A DNA stretch of 64,000 nucleotides from Ignavibacteriales bacterium (GCA_016709155.1 JADJEI010000006.1:186001-250000); one strand, 5' to 3'. Counted from the first letter of the stretch, positions 8,479 to 17,909 are shown. The notes: generated by a model from the letters alone, not told the origin. Translations and numbers: made by a program.

Positions 8479-9513
8479 TTATTCGGCAAAAAAATTATTT
8501 ACCAAACTGTATGAATTTACTTGAGCAGGAAGCTCTGTTCCATCTTCAAATTTGTTTTTATCTTTACTGTAAACACCCACCCACCAGTAATACACCCTGG
8601 AAGATTCTAGCGCCGCTCCGTTATAGCTGATTTCAGTATTTGTTATTTTACCCGAAGACCAGAAAACATCGGAAAAAGGTCCGTTGCCAACAAAGACTTC
8701 ATAATTGACAGCGTTACTCACTGCTTCAAACTTAAAAGTACGAGGGTCACCAAATCGTGAATTATTTGCAGGGCTGACTAAAATTGGGCTTGATAATATT
8801 ATATCAGTTCCAGCCTTACTTGGCAGGCTTATTTTAAAACCTTTATCTACTGCTGTAATTTTATAATAATATCTCTGATTTATCTGAACAGATTTATCCA
8901 CATAAATTGCGATGTCCGTAGAATCAAGGAAGCTTAAAACATCAGGGACAAAAGAGGAATCTAAACCCCGATAAATCATATAGTTTTTAAGGTCACCTAT
9001 ATCAGGCGGGATCCAGCTTATTCCTACCTCCAATGCTCCGAGCAAAGAATTGTTATATCCCTGTACTAATAATCTGCTTGGCGGCTGTGGCGCTGAAAGA
9101 TTAAGCGGTTGAATATCTATAATATTAGTAGGCAAACTTTCATTACCTGCAAAATCTATTGCGGTGAGGTAATAATAATATGTCGAATCATATTCCAAAA
9201 AGCGATCTAAGAATTCGGTTTGATTTAAACTTGCAAGTAATTTAAATGAGTCAATGTTATTAATAGAGCGATATAACTGATAAGCCTGGATATCAATCTC
9301 AGTGTTTTTTTCCCAGCGGAAATGTACCTGCCCATCACCTCCACCTAAAAGAATAAAGTTTTTTGGAGAATCCGGTGGAAATACATCCGCAGGAGCTGTT
9401 ATTTCCGAGCAGCTTATAAGAGGAAATGTTACAAGGGAAAGGATTAGTAGAAGGTAAATTTTTGACTTCCTGTTCTTTCTTTCATTTATAAAATTTATTG
9501 AGTTTTTTTTCAT
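8479..9513 (-). CDS. Fibronectin type III lipoprotein
   Basis: 344 residues. After a basic N-terminus (NERKNRKSK) there is a hydrophobic stretch and lipobox LISC. Two FN3 domains follow, at about residues 48-135 (PPDSPKNFILLGGGDGQVHFRW, YQLYRS, YYYLTAIDFAGNES) and 142-232 (PPSRLLVQGYNNS, ISWIPPD, YMIYRG, YYYKITAVDKG). A third sandwich-like region at about 240-340 (SPANNSRFGDPRTFKFEAVSNAVNYEVFVG, YYWWVGVYSKD) resembles the extra Ig-like module of such proteins. It is the first gene of the operon with the LKNG-repeat protein and the barrel. Confidence 0.75.
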   Translation of the reverse strand: MKKNSINFINERKNRKSKIYLLLILSLVTFPLISCSEITAPADVFPPDSPKNFILLGGGDGQVHFRWEKNTEIDIQAYQLYRSINNIDSFKLLASLNQTEFLDRFLEYDSTYYYYLTAIDFAGNESLPTNIIDIQPLNLSAPQPPSRLLVQGYNNSLLGALEVGISWIPPDIGDLKNYMIYRGLDSSFVPDVLSFLDSTDIAIYVDKSVQINQRYYYKITAVDKGFKISLPSKAGTDIILSSPILVSPANNSRFGDPRTFKFEAVSNAVNYEVFVGNGPFSDVFWSSGKITNTEISYNGAALESSRVYYWWVGVYSKDKNKFEDGTELPAQVNSYSLVNNFFAE

Positions 9514-9929
9514 GATGTTTTTTATTTCAATGAAATGATAATTTTGTTAAACTTTTGCTTTCATAGACCAATCTTGTGAATAGTTTTCAGTGAAGTTTTC
9601 TTTTTTTTCAATATTGCGAAAGACGATATACTCTAATATAATAATTTATATTGGCACTAATTATTCAATCTCATAGAATTTGTGTCAAAATTTTTATTTG
9701 TAACTTTATATTAAGAGTCAGCTATTGATTACAATGCACTAAACCGCAACAAAGACTTCCACAATTTGAATATAGATGATCAATAACAAAATTAGTTATA
9801 AAGATTGAGGCACCTATGATCGTTGCTAAGACTTGGATGAATGAGATACATACCTCGAAAGCTTAATAGGAAACTCGGCATGCGAAATTTTATATAGTAA
9901 AGTGATTTTAAGTTATGATATTCCAAAAC
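9514..9929. other. Intergenic region upstream of the FN3 operon
   Basis: About 415 bp with no supported gene, A/T-rich. It must contain the promoter of the minus-strand operon that starts at 9513. It ends at the terminator of the RRM gene. I see no clear operator or repeat. Confidence 0.35.
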
Positions 9930-9958
9930 AAAAAGGTGTCCTAATTGGACACCTTTTT
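9930..9958 (-). terminator. Intrinsic terminator of the RRM gene
   Basis: A perfect hairpin AAAAAGGTGTCC - taatt - GGACACCTTTTT with a T-tract on the minus strand, 25 bp after the stop of the RNA-binding protein. The symmetric A/T flanks would let it work in both directions. Confidence 0.85.
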
Positions 9959-9982
9959 CAGAAAATAACTTAGAATCGAATC

Positions 9983-10234
9983 TTAGCTTCTTGCTTTAGC
10001 TTCATTAACTACGATATTTCTTCCTTTTAATTCAGAATTATTCAATGCTTTTATAGCATTTTCTGCTTCTGAGGAATTCTCCATTTCAACAAATCCAAAA
10101 CCTCTGGATCTGCCGGTGTCACGGTCTTTAACTACTTTTGCTGAAACAACGTTACCATGTGTTTCAAAAGTTGTTTGTAAAGTGTTGTCATCAACTGACC
10201 AAGGGAGTGATCCCACAAATAATTTAGTACTCAC
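9983..10234 (-). CDS. Single-RRM RNA-binding protein
   Basis: 83 residues from a GTG start at 10234, chosen because an AGAGG Shine-Dalgarno lies 7 nt upstream and the protein then begins directly with the RRM (STKLFVGSLPW). RNP2 is KLFVGS (residues 4-9) and RNP1 is RSRGFGFVEM (about 41-50). The domain ends at GRNIVVNEAKARS with no tail. Such proteins bind single-stranded RNA and are often cold-induced in Bacteroidota and cyanobacteria. A second RRM gene lies at 12592-12915. Confidence 0.88.
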   Translation of the reverse strand: MSTKLFVGSLPWSVDDNTLQTTFETHGNVVSAKVVKDRDTGRSRGFGFVEMENSSEAENAIKALNNSELKGRNIVVNEAKARS

Positions 10235-10390
10235 GAAAGAACCTCTAAAAAAATTAATAAATAAAAAGCCCCAACTATTGGGACAGACAAAGCTAAGTCC
10301 ATTCATTGACATAACCAAATTAATTATGCGTTAATAGTCAAATAAATTTGACCCGCTGTCTTTGATTCGATGTATCAATACAGGAATTCA

Positions 10391-11122
10391 TCATACAACT
10401 TCATTAGTGTTTCCAGTCTTTTTCGCTTTAATTATTCCTGAAAAATTGATTGAGTGTGTGATCAGGTCAACTGATGTTTTAATCATTACAAATAAAACTA
10501 TGATGAAAAAATTTGTATCGGTTGAAAATATATCACCAAACGTTGTTGCAAATCCACCGAGTATGATGGTCATATGCATCGGAATAATCCGGGCGTATGG
10601 CGCAAACATTAGTTTGCCGATATTGGGTATTTCATCCGAAGGTTTAGTTCGTGAGGAGATAAATTCAATTAAATAACTAACGAAAAATATTACTCCAGAA
10701 TAAAGTACGAAGTTTGAACCAGTGTTTGATGAGTCTTGTTGATTCATAGAGTAAAAACCGCCAATGAACATAGCATAAATAAAATGAAAAAATCCATAAT
10801 GAAAAAGGAAGAACACAGCAGTAGAAATCTTTACTCTTTTTGTTGACTGAGCTTGCTCCCCTCCTTGCTTGAATCCTTCGGTTGAAAATTCTTTTAGGGA
10901 AATAATATTAATAAAATTAAATACTCCAATAATTACGCTTTGTCCCCAGTAAATCCATAAAACATCTGCAGCAGTTATGTCATCAATAAGCGCAATAAAT
11001 ATCACTGAAAGATTTGAAAATATCAACGACCACGTTGAGAATCTAAAAAAGTCTATACTTCGTAAAAGCATAGATAAGCTTAATGGAGACTTTTGACTGA
11101 TCCTATTTTCTTTTTTGTTCAT
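10391..11122 (-). CDS. DUF6498-like integral membrane protein
   Basis: 243 residues with about six hydrophobic segments (SLIFSNLSVIFIAL, VLWIYWGQSVIIGVFNFINII, AVFFLFHYGFFHFIYAMFIGG, NFVLYSGVIFFVSYLIEF, RIIPMHMTIILGGF, FFIIVLFVMIKTSVDLITH). The motifs YWGQSVIIGVFN, FFLFHYGFFHFIYAMF and R-I-I-P-M-H-x-T-I-I-L-G recall the uncharacterised DUF6498 family; I am fairly but not fully sure of the name. No function is known. It lies 29 bp downstream of the POT-type transporter on the same strand, so the two are probably cotranscribed. Confidence 0.6.
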   Translation of the reverse strand: MNKKENRISQKSPLSLSMLLRSIDFFRFSTWSLIFSNLSVIFIALIDDITAADVLWIYWGQSVIIGVFNFINIISLKEFSTEGFKQGGEQAQSTKRVKISTAVFFLFHYGFFHFIYAMFIGGFYSMNQQDSSNTGSNFVLYSGVIFFVSYLIEFISSRTKPSDEIPNIGKLMFAPYARIIPMHMTIILGGFATTFGDIFSTDTNFFIIVLFVMIKTSVDLITHSINFSGIIKAKKTGNTNEVV

Positions 11123-11151
11123 TTATAAACTAACTGCAAAAATTCAGAAAG

Positions 11152-12446
11152 TTATTTTTTCGGTGCTAAATATTTATTGAAGAGTAATAAACCAATGATA
11201 GTCAAAACTCCAATCATCGAAAAAATAAACCAGAGAGTTCCCGGCTGTTTTAATGTGTCAACAAAATAGACGTAAAGATTTGCACCGAGTATTCCGCCAA
11301 TACCGCTGCCGATAACACCATAAAGAAATGAATAACCAAGATAGAGAGCTTTTTTATCTTCCGGTGCGATGAGTCCCACATAACTGATAAACTTTGGATG
11401 CGCTGTCATTTCACCAATTGAAAAAATAATTATCCCAAGCATAAATACCAGTGGATGAGTTGATATTGCAAGTATCCCCATCCCTACTGTACCAAGCCCG
11501 ATGCCGGCTATCATAGTTGGCAGTGCTTTTTATTTTTAACAATATTGGAGACAAAAATCTGAAGGAGTATTATAGTCCCTGCATTGATTACAGTTACATG
11601 CTCGGCATCAAATTTCCAATTTGGATTTGCTATAAAAACTGACAGCAGTCCGTTCACTAAATTATTTATTGGCGTCATATCCACATAATCCGTAAAGTAC
11701 CAAAGTACTGTATCAAACATCTGAAAATACAGAATCCAAAAACCCGAATAAATAACTATCATTAGAATGAATCTGAAATCTTTTAGAACAAGAACCGCAC
11801 CTTTTAACACATCGAAAATTGACTTGGAACTTGCTGGACGCTCGGGTTCTTTATACATCAAAAGATTGAGCAGAAGCATTGATCCGGTACCGACTGATGC
11901 CATTATAAAAATATATGACCAGGAAATGTCTTTTAAAATAGGGATAAGTATAAGCGGAAAAATGAATGCGCCAAGATTGATTGACCAATAATAGATTCCA
12001 AAACCAAGGGTGGAGTTTGACTCATCCGTTGTACGGGCAATTGTTCCTGAAATTACCGGTTTAAAAAATCCTGCACCGAGTGCCATCATAATTAGACTTA
12101 AAAAAACTAAGGTATATCCGGTAAATAAACTTGTGAGAAAGTAACCGAGACTAAGAGCCGCAAATGCAAAGAAAAGAGTTTTTCTATAGCCGAACCTGTC
12201 TGCAATTGCACCAGAAAGGATTGGAAGGAAATAAAGGAGAGGTTGAATTGTACTTTTAATTACTCCAACACTTTCTTTGGTAAAACCAAGTCCGCCATCT
12301 TTTGTGTTTAGAACTAAATAAACTGAAAGTACAGACATAACACCGTAGTAAGAACCGCGCTCAAAAAACTCCATTATGATTACAACCCAGTAATTCTTAG
12401 GAAAGGCGGATAACCAGTTTTTCTTTTTATTAGCTTCCGAAGTCAT
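11152..12446 (-). CDS. MFS/POT-type peptide transporter, frameshifted
   Basis: The N-terminal part starts at 12446 with FPKNYWVVIIMEFFERGSYYGVMSVLSVYL, the first helix and ExxER-like signature of proton-dependent oligopeptide transporters. Helices continue through GYRKTLFFAFAALSLGYF, FFKPVISGTIARTTDE and YYWSINLGAFIFPL. The frame breaks in a T-run at 11527-11531 (..VKNKK|ALPTM); one missing base restores reading into IAGIGLGTVGMGILAIS ... GEMTAHPKFISYVGLIAPEDKKALYLGYSFLYG to a stop at 11152. The joined protein has about 431 residues, near family length. Substrate, probably peptides, is inferred from the family. The break is probably a homopolymer error. Confidence 0.75.
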
Positions 12447-12531
12447 AAAACTCCTATATAAAAGTTATTGCGAGAATTAAAATTTAAAAAGGTTGGGCAA
12501 AAATGTAGAAATGAAATTTTAGAAACAAAAA

Positions 12532-12578
12532 AAATCCGATTTGAATTATTTTAAGTCGAATAAATTCAAACCGGATTT
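12532..12578 (-). terminator. Intrinsic terminator of the glycine-rich RRM gene
   Basis: Long stem AAATCCGATTTGAATT / AATTCAAACCGGATTT with one mismatch and a 15-nt loop, followed on the minus strand by a T-tract (complement of 12523-12534). It sits 14 bp after the RRM stop. Confidence 0.8.
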
Positions 12579-12591
12579 ATAGAAAATGTTA

Positions 12592-12915
12592 TTAGAAACG
12601 ACGTCTGCTTGAGCCGCCGGAGCCGCTTGATCTGCCTCCGCCGCCGCCGCCAGGTCTTCTTTTGTTATCATCACGTCTTGGGCGAGCTTCGTTTACGGTA
12701 ATTTTTTTACCTTTGACATCTTTTGTATTTAAACTGTTGATAGCTTTTTGAGCATCAGCTAAACCCGGCATTTCAACAAAGCCGAATCCTTTTGACTGCT
12801 GTGTAAATAAGTCCCGGATAATTTTTACTTCCTTGACTTGACCAAACTCTGAAAACAAGTTTGTTAAATCTTCTTCTTTAACATCACTTGCCAGATTTCC
12901 AACGAAGATATTCAT
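12592..12915 (-). CDS. RRM RNA-binding protein with Gly/Arg-rich tail
   Basis: 107 residues. The start ATG at 12915 follows an AGGAG site. RNP2 is MNIFVGNL at the N-terminus and RNP1 is KGFGFVEM (about 42-49). The RRM ends near KKITVNEARPRR, and residues 84-107 form a basic low-complexity tail (RRPGGGGGGRSS..GGSSRRRF) of the kind that adds non-specific RNA affinity. It is a paralog of the tailless RRM at 9983-10234 and has its own terminator. RNA chaperone function is inferred from the family. Confidence 0.88.
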   Translation of the reverse strand: MNIFVGNLASDVKEEDLTNLFSEFGQVKEVKIIRDLFTQQSKGFGFVEMPGLADAQKAINSLNTKDVKGKKITVNEARPRRDDNKRRPGGGGGGRSSGSGGSSRRRF

Positions 12916-13185
12916 ACTAATAAACTCCTAAAAAATTTTAAATAATTAATTAACAAAGCACCAATGCAATGCTTCTTCCTCCTGTGGATAAAAACTAGAA
13001 TGAATATTTAGGTATGAATTCAAATTTTTAAGCAGGCAATTGCAAAATAGTAGAAATACTATTCCTAAACAAATCTTATTCTTGTTACCGATGCTTAAAA
13101 AACTTTTGCGATCTGAATGAATAAAGTGGGCAAATGGATGGAATTAAATCATTTTTACATAATTAAAATTTAATAGATATTTTCG

Positions 13186-13240
13186 TGGAGCTAAGCGGGA
13201 TCGAACCGCTAACCTTCCCGCTTCTATCGGGGCGCTCTCT
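13186..13240 (-). pseudogene. Partial tRNA-Ala-like remnant (3' half)
   Basis: The 25 bases at 13186-13210 equal the 3' end (T-arm plus acceptor strand, discriminator A) of the tRNA at 13291-13363. The similarity continues through a stem CCCG-ATAGAAG-CGGG to GAGAGCG. The 5' half is not recognisable, apart from a weak ATAACTCAGGGGTGA-like D-arm at about 13262-13276, so it cannot fold as a tRNA. It is a direct repeat of the neighbour with a 105-bp offset. Confidence 0.65.
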
Positions 13241-13290
13241 TACATATTTAGACTTATCACCCCTGAGTTATCATAATCATCAATTTTTTG

Positions 13291-13363
13291 TGGAGCTAAG
13301 CGGGATCGAACCGCTGACCTTCTGAATGCCATCGGGACGCTCTCCCAGCTGAGCTATAGCCCC
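13291..13363 (-). tRNA. tRNA-Ala (GGC anticodon), anticodon stem imperfect
   Basis: 73 nt on the minus strand, starting GGGGCTATAGCTCAGCTGGG. The acceptor GGGGCTA / TAGCTCC pairs fully and contains the G3:U70 pair that specifies alanine. The D-arm GCTC...GAGC and T-arm AGCGG-TTCGATC-CCGCT are canonical, and the discriminator is A. The anticodon loop reads ATGGCAT, anticodon GGC. The anticodon stem TCCCG / TCAGA has only two Watson-Crick pairs plus one G:U, with C:A and C:C mismatches, so function is uncertain. Confidence 0.8.
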
Positions 13364-13490
13364 AAAACTAAATTATGGAAAAGAACTATTCAAAAATATG
13401 ATTATTATTTTGTTCTGTCAATTCTTAATTGAACTTTAATTTATGTATTGCTTGATTGAGTTCTCTACTATATTTTAAATTAAAAATTAA

Positions 13491-13895
13491 ATGAAAATAT
13501 TTCTATCTGTTATATTAATTTCGATTTTCTCATCACTTGCAGTATTAAGCGGCTGCAAAGATACTATCACTGTACAGGATTTGGATAATGTTGTAATACC
13601 CGATTCGAGCGTTAGTTATTCAAAATATATCCAGCCGATTTTTAGTGTTAAGTGCGCTAACGCCGGCTGTCATGATGAATACAGAGCCGGTGGTTTAAGT
13701 TTGCTAACGTGGGCTGAAGCTACAAGTTCCACACGGATAATCTTTCCGTATGATCCCGATCAAAGTGTGCTTGTGTGGACTATTGAATTGAGGTCCGGAT
13801 TCCCTGTCATGCCGCCTGTAGGTTTTCCATACTTAACTCCCGATCAAATTGAAGGGGTAAGAACTTGGATAAAAGAAGGTGCATTAAATAATTAA
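13491..13895 (+). CDS. CX4CH lipoprotein, cytochrome c-like
   Basis: 134 residues. Signal peptide with lipobox LSGC (Cys22). The domain starts at YSKYIQPIFSVKCANAGCH: Cys55, Cys60 and His61 form a CX4CH motif. A later F-P-V-M-P-P (Met107) could give the distal haem ligand, and the C-terminal helix QIEGVRTWIKEGALNN is typical for such small c-type domains. The same motif occurs in the lipoprotein at 1-260. It is convergent with the following SDR, with a 6-bp gap. Haem attachment is inferred, not shown. Confidence 0.72.
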   Translation: MKIFLSVILISIFSSLAVLSGCKDTITVQDLDNVVIPDSSVSYSKYIQPIFSVKCANAGCHDEYRAGGLSLLTWAEATSSTRIIFPYDPDQSVLVWTIELRSGFPVMPPVGFPYLTPDQIEGVRTWIKEGALNN

Positions 13896-13901
13896 ACTTA
13901 T

Positions 13902-14891
13902 TTATATCCAATCTTCCTGCAAATACCATTTGCACGTGCGTTTAATTCCCTCCTCAATTGAAATTTTCTGACTGTAACCAAAATCTCTCATAGCTTTTGA
14001 AGTATCACAAATCCATGCGTGCTGAGTCAAATCCTTTGCTTTCTCGATATTTAAAGTTGCAGGTTTGCTGCTGAACATTGAAAAGAATTGGGCAAATGCT
14101 GCAATTCCAAAAACAATAAAATGAGGAACGATTAATTTGATTGGTTTTCTAGCAAGGGTTTTAGAAGTGACTTCACCTACCTCTTTCCATGTATAAAATT
14201 TTTCTGATGAGATAAAATAAATCTCACCGACGGATTTTTCTGAGACAGCAGCAAGGTATAATCCCTCAACCAGGTCGGAAACATGAATAAGGCTGACAAG
14301 TTTGTTATCGAAACCTACAATTGTTGTTAATCCTTTGCTGAAAGTTTTGAAGTAGATTAAAATCTCAGTATCTCTTTCACCATAAACTGCTGGTGCGCGG
14401 CAAATAGTAATGGGAAGCACATCCATAAAAACCTTTGCCACCTCCTCCTCAGCAAGTTTACTCTTTCCGTAAGTGGTAATTGGATTGCAAGGTGAAGTTT
14501 CGTCAACTGCTTTTTCATTCTTTGAAGGACCAACTGCAGTTAGGCTGCTGACAATTACAAATTTCTTAATTGTAGATTTGAATTTTAGCGCAGTCTCGAG
14601 CAAAGTTTTTGTTGTTTCAACATTTCCTTGAAAATAGCCTGCAGTTGTTTTAGATTTTACGACGCCTGCCACATGAAAAATATAATTAGCACCAACAAAT
14701 GCTTTTCTGAGTTTGGATTCATCATTCAAGCCGCAATCATAAATTCTAACATTTTTTTCTTTTAACCATTTCAGATTACTTGACTTTCGGGTTATACACC
14801 TGACTTCAAAATCCCTGGATAATAATAAATCAACGAGATGACTTCCGACAAATCCCGTCGCTCCTGTTACGATTGCAATTGGTTTATTCAT
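13902..14891 (-). CDS. NAD(P)-dependent epimerase/dehydratase (extended SDR)
   Basis: 329 residues. The N-terminal GATGFVGSHL (about 9-18) is the TGxxGxxG dinucleotide-binding motif of extended SDRs. HVAGVVKS marks strand 4, Ser at SSLTAVGPS and Y-G-K-S-K (about 142-146) form the catalytic triad. GFDNKLVSLIHVSDLVEGLYLAAV is the usual substrate-domain motif. It resembles the NAD-dependent 3-beta-HSD/dihydroflavonol-reductase branch, for which substrate cannot be told from sequence. Single gene, convergent with the CX4CH lipoprotein. Confidence 0.82.
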   Translation of the reverse strand: MNKPIAIVTGATGFVGSHLVDLLLSRDFEVRCITRKSSNLKWLKEKNVRIYDCGLNDESKLRKAFVGANYIFHVAGVVKSKTTAGYFQGNVETTKTLLETALKFKSTIKKFVIVSSLTAVGPSKNEKAVDETSPCNPITTYGKSKLAEEEVAKVFMDVLPITICRAPAVYGERDTEILIYFKTFSKGLTTIVGFDNKLVSLIHVSDLVEGLYLAAVSEKSVGEIYFISSEKFYTWKEVGEVTSKTLARKPIKLIVPHFIVFGIAAFAQFFSMFSSKPATLNIEKAKDLTQHAWICDTSKAMRDFGYSQKISIEEGIKRTCKWYLQEDWI

Positions 14892-15013
14892 AATAAAATA
14901 ATTAATCCTTCAATTTTAGATGTCTAAAATTCACGTAAATAACTTTACTATGCAATAGTGATTTATAAATCTTTTAATTAAATTTTCATAGAGATTTACG
15001 AACAATATCTAAA

Positions 15014-15571
15014 ATGTACGAACACATCAGAATAAAAAAAATAATTGTCTTGCTTTTAACTTCGCTTCTAATTTACCATTCTGGCGGGTTCATATTAATT
15101 TACACTCCTGCTTCCTTTCTTATAAAAAAAGTAACTAAAGAATTAATAAGAAGCGAAATGATAGATTTTCCTGTTGTTAAATTTTCATTCTCACTTGAAG
15201 AAATTAATTCCGGGATTGAAGGTTTGCACTGGATTCACGAAAAAGAATTCCGATATAATGGCAATATGTATGACATTGTCAAAAAAGAAACCGCCGGCGA
15301 CAGAGTGATTTATTATTGTTTTGCCGATAAGAAAGAAGATCTCCTCGAGACTTCTTTCGAAGTTCATTTTCAAAATGGAAAAGAGACCAGGTCACTTGAG
15401 TCTAATACTCATAAAATAAATTTATTATCACTGTCGGACTGGATAGCTCAGCCGGCTAATTGTCGTTCAATACTTTTTGCTCTGGGATACTTATTCCCGG
15501 CGGCAAGTGAAAGCGAATTAACTCCATTTCTAAATGTTATAACCCCCCCGCCAGAGAACATTTTCTCCTAA
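15014..15571 (+). CDS. Membrane-anchored hypothetical protein upstream of a TonB receptor
   Basis: 185 residues. One hydrophobic segment at about 10-32 (IIVLLLTSLLIYHSGGFILIY) acts as anchor or signal. The exported part has no Cys motif; it contains FSFSLEEINSG..IHEKEFRYNGNMYDIVKKET, VIYYCFADKKED and a proline-rich end TPPPENIFS. Small exported proteins with this pattern often precede TonB-dependent receptors in Bacteroidota, where they are suspected to help metal or cofactor uptake; that role is inference. The receptor starts 126 bp downstream on the same strand. Confidence 0.55.
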   Translation: MYEHIRIKKIIVLLLTSLLIYHSGGFILIYTPASFLIKKVTKELIRSEMIDFPVVKFSFSLEEINSGIEGLHWIHEKEFRYNGNMYDIVKKETAGDRVIYYCFADKKEDLLETSFEVHFQNGKETRSLESNTHKINLLSLSDWIAQPANCRSILFALGYLFPAASESELTPFLNVITPPPENIFS

Positions 15572-15603
15572 ATATTTTATACATAATTTTAACTGCATGT
15601 CGT

Positions 15604-15634
15604 TTAGCGAAAGTTAAATAATTGTTCTCGCTAA
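15604..15634 (+). promoter_or_regulatory. Inverted repeat upstream of TonB receptor
   Basis: TTAGCGA at 15604-15610 is matched by TCGCTAA at 15628-15634, 7-bp perfect arms with a 17-nt spacer. It lies 64 bp before the receptor start. It could be an operator for a metal-responsive regulator or a weak hairpin; the sequence alone does not decide. Confidence 0.35.
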
Positions 15635-15697
15635 GAATATTGTATTTAATTCAGCATTGCAGTTTTAAATCATTTTTAAAAAAGGAAAGAGAAAAAA

Positions 15698-17855
15698 ATG
15701 TTTAAGATAACGTTTACAGTTCTGATTCTCTTATTTATCTCACTAACTTTGGGAACAAAAGCCTATTGTCAAACCGGTGATTCAGAACAAAAAATTAAAA
15801 CAACTTATGCCGACACAATTAAATATCAGACTGATGAAGTGGTTGTAACTGGAACAAGAGTGGAACAAAAAATAATTGACATCCCCTACCCTGTTTACCG
15901 TATTAATAATTATCAATTTCAGTTTGATAGAAAAGTATCAATTAACGATGTATTGATTTCAATTCCCGGTGTTTTCATGCAATCGCGGTATGGAAACCAT
16001 GATGTTCGAATATCAATCAGAGGATTTGGAAGCCGATCTAACACAGGTATTCGCGGGATTAGAATTTTACTTGATGGCATTCCTGAATCGGAACCTGATG
16101 GGCAAACCAGGGTCGAAGCCATTGATTTCAATGCGCTTGGAAGCATAGAAGTAGTTAAGGGAAACTTATCCTCGCTTTATACCAATGCGCCGGGTGGGGT
16201 TATTAATTTCATTAATGATATAAACTTTGATAATTCATTTATCAAAAGTTTTAACGAATTTGGTTCTTTTGGTATGAGACAAAACGGAATCAAAGCGGGA
16301 GTTAAAGGAGATGGTTATAAACTTATGGTAAATTATAATTATCACAACTATGAAGGTTACAGAGCGCATAGTCAGGATTACTGGCACATTCTTAATACTG
16401 TGCTTGAAACAAATCTTGGCAAAAAAACGAATTTGCAGATACTTGGTTATTTCGCAAACGGTATAATAAAATTACCCGGCTCGTTGACGCAAGATGAATT
16501 TTTGGCTTGACCCCTACCAATCTGCCGAGCGTGAAATTGATTTTGATTTCAGGCGTGTCACAAAGAAAGGACGAATTGGTTTACGATTCAATAATTATTT
16601 TGATGATGAAAAGAATCATCAATTTGAATTAACAACTTATGGAACAATAAAATATTTTGAGCGAGTTTCAAAATCTTACAGAGTATTTAATAGATACGGA
16701 TTAGGAAGTACTGCGAGATATATTTTTAGAGCTAAAGTTGGCGAAAGAAAAAATGAATTCTCAATTGGCAATGACTTATTCTACCAAACCGGACCGATTG
16801 AAGAATACAACACTGTTAACGGACAGAAAGATGATATCTTAAATTTTCTTAGCGATGAATCTATAAGCAATGTTGGTTTCTACGCGCAAAATAATTTTGA
16901 AATTCTGCCCGATCAATTTTCACTTTTGGTTTCGGGAAGATATGATAATGTAATATTCGATAATAAGAACCAACAACTTGCTGCGCAAAATTCAAATCGC
17001 CGATTTGAAGCATTTACACCCAAAGCTGCATTCAATTTTAAGCTTACACCCTCCATTGCAGTTTATACTTCTTATGGGCTAAGCTTCGATAGTCCTGCAG
17101 GCAATGAGCTTGATAATTTCCCGCTAAGTTCTGATCCCGGGAAATTACTAAATCCGGATCTTCAACCTCAAAAATCTAAAAACTTTGAAGTTGGCATAAA
17201 AGGAAATATTATTTCTTTTGATTCTCAATTTTTCCGGAATATTAATTTCGAAGCAACATTTTTCAATACTAAAATTGAAGATGAAATTGTCCCATTTGAA
17301 ATCTTTGGTGATGTATTCTTTCGAAATTCTGCAACAACAAATCGGCTGGGTATCGAACTCGGTGGTGAGGCAGAAATTTTAAGCGGATTAAATATGAAAC
17401 TATCCTATACATATTCGGATTTTTCTTATGACAGTTACTCCGCCGAAGTAATTGATCTTAATTCACTCAATAATATTATTACATCTATTCAAGATTTTGG
17501 TGGAAATGTTTCTCCAAGTGTACCAAAGCACAATATTTTCAGTGCGTTAGCATACCGACATTTTCTAACAAATGAAATTTCTGCTTTTGTCAGGGCAACT
17601 TACAATCACGTAAGTGGAATGTACGTGAATGATCAAAATTCCGAAAAGACTTCCGACTATAATATTGTTGGTGCAAGTATTGGTTCTGACATTGTTTTAA
17701 ATAACTTAAATTTATTACTTTCAGTTGGAATGAATAATATTTTTGATAGAACCTATGTTGGATTCATAAATATTAATTCAACCAATGGAAGATTTTATGA
17801 AGCAGGCGAGCCACAAACCTTTTATGGCAGTCTGAATGTTAGTTATAGACTTTAG
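15698..17855 (+). CDS. TonB-dependent outer-membrane receptor, frameshifted
   Basis: A signal peptide (TKAYCQ) precedes a TonB-box-like DEVVVTGTRVEQ (about 46-57), then a plug domain with SINDVLISIPGVFMQSRYG, ISIRGFGSR, GIRILLDGIPESEPDGQTRVEAID and IEVVKGNLSSLYTNAPGGVINF. The frame breaks in a T-run at 16499-16503; removing one T joins TQDEF to WLDPYQSAEREI and the barrel strands continue to SFYGSLNVSYRL and a stop at 17855. The joined product is about 719 residues, normal for FecA-like receptors. The ligand is unknown; siderophore or metal chelate uptake is usual. SD AAGGAAAG precedes ATG 15698. Followed by a hairpin at 17877-17909. Confidence 0.85.
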
Positions 17856-17876
17856 TTAGGAATTTTTTATTTTTTG

Positions 17877-17909
17877 TCAGCCGGTTAATTCAACAAATTT
17901 TCCGGCTGA
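17877..17909 (+). terminator. Probable terminator after TonB receptor
   Basis: TCAGCCGG / CCGGCTGA, 8-bp perfect arms with a 17-nt loop, 22 bp after the receptor stop. The following tract TTCATTTATTC is only moderately T-rich. Confidence 0.55.

Noticed and set aside
13186..13363. Two tRNA copies interpreted as an att-flanked genomic island
   Set aside because: Only 80 bp separate the repeats and no integrase is near, so an island is not supported; kept as a duplication finding only.
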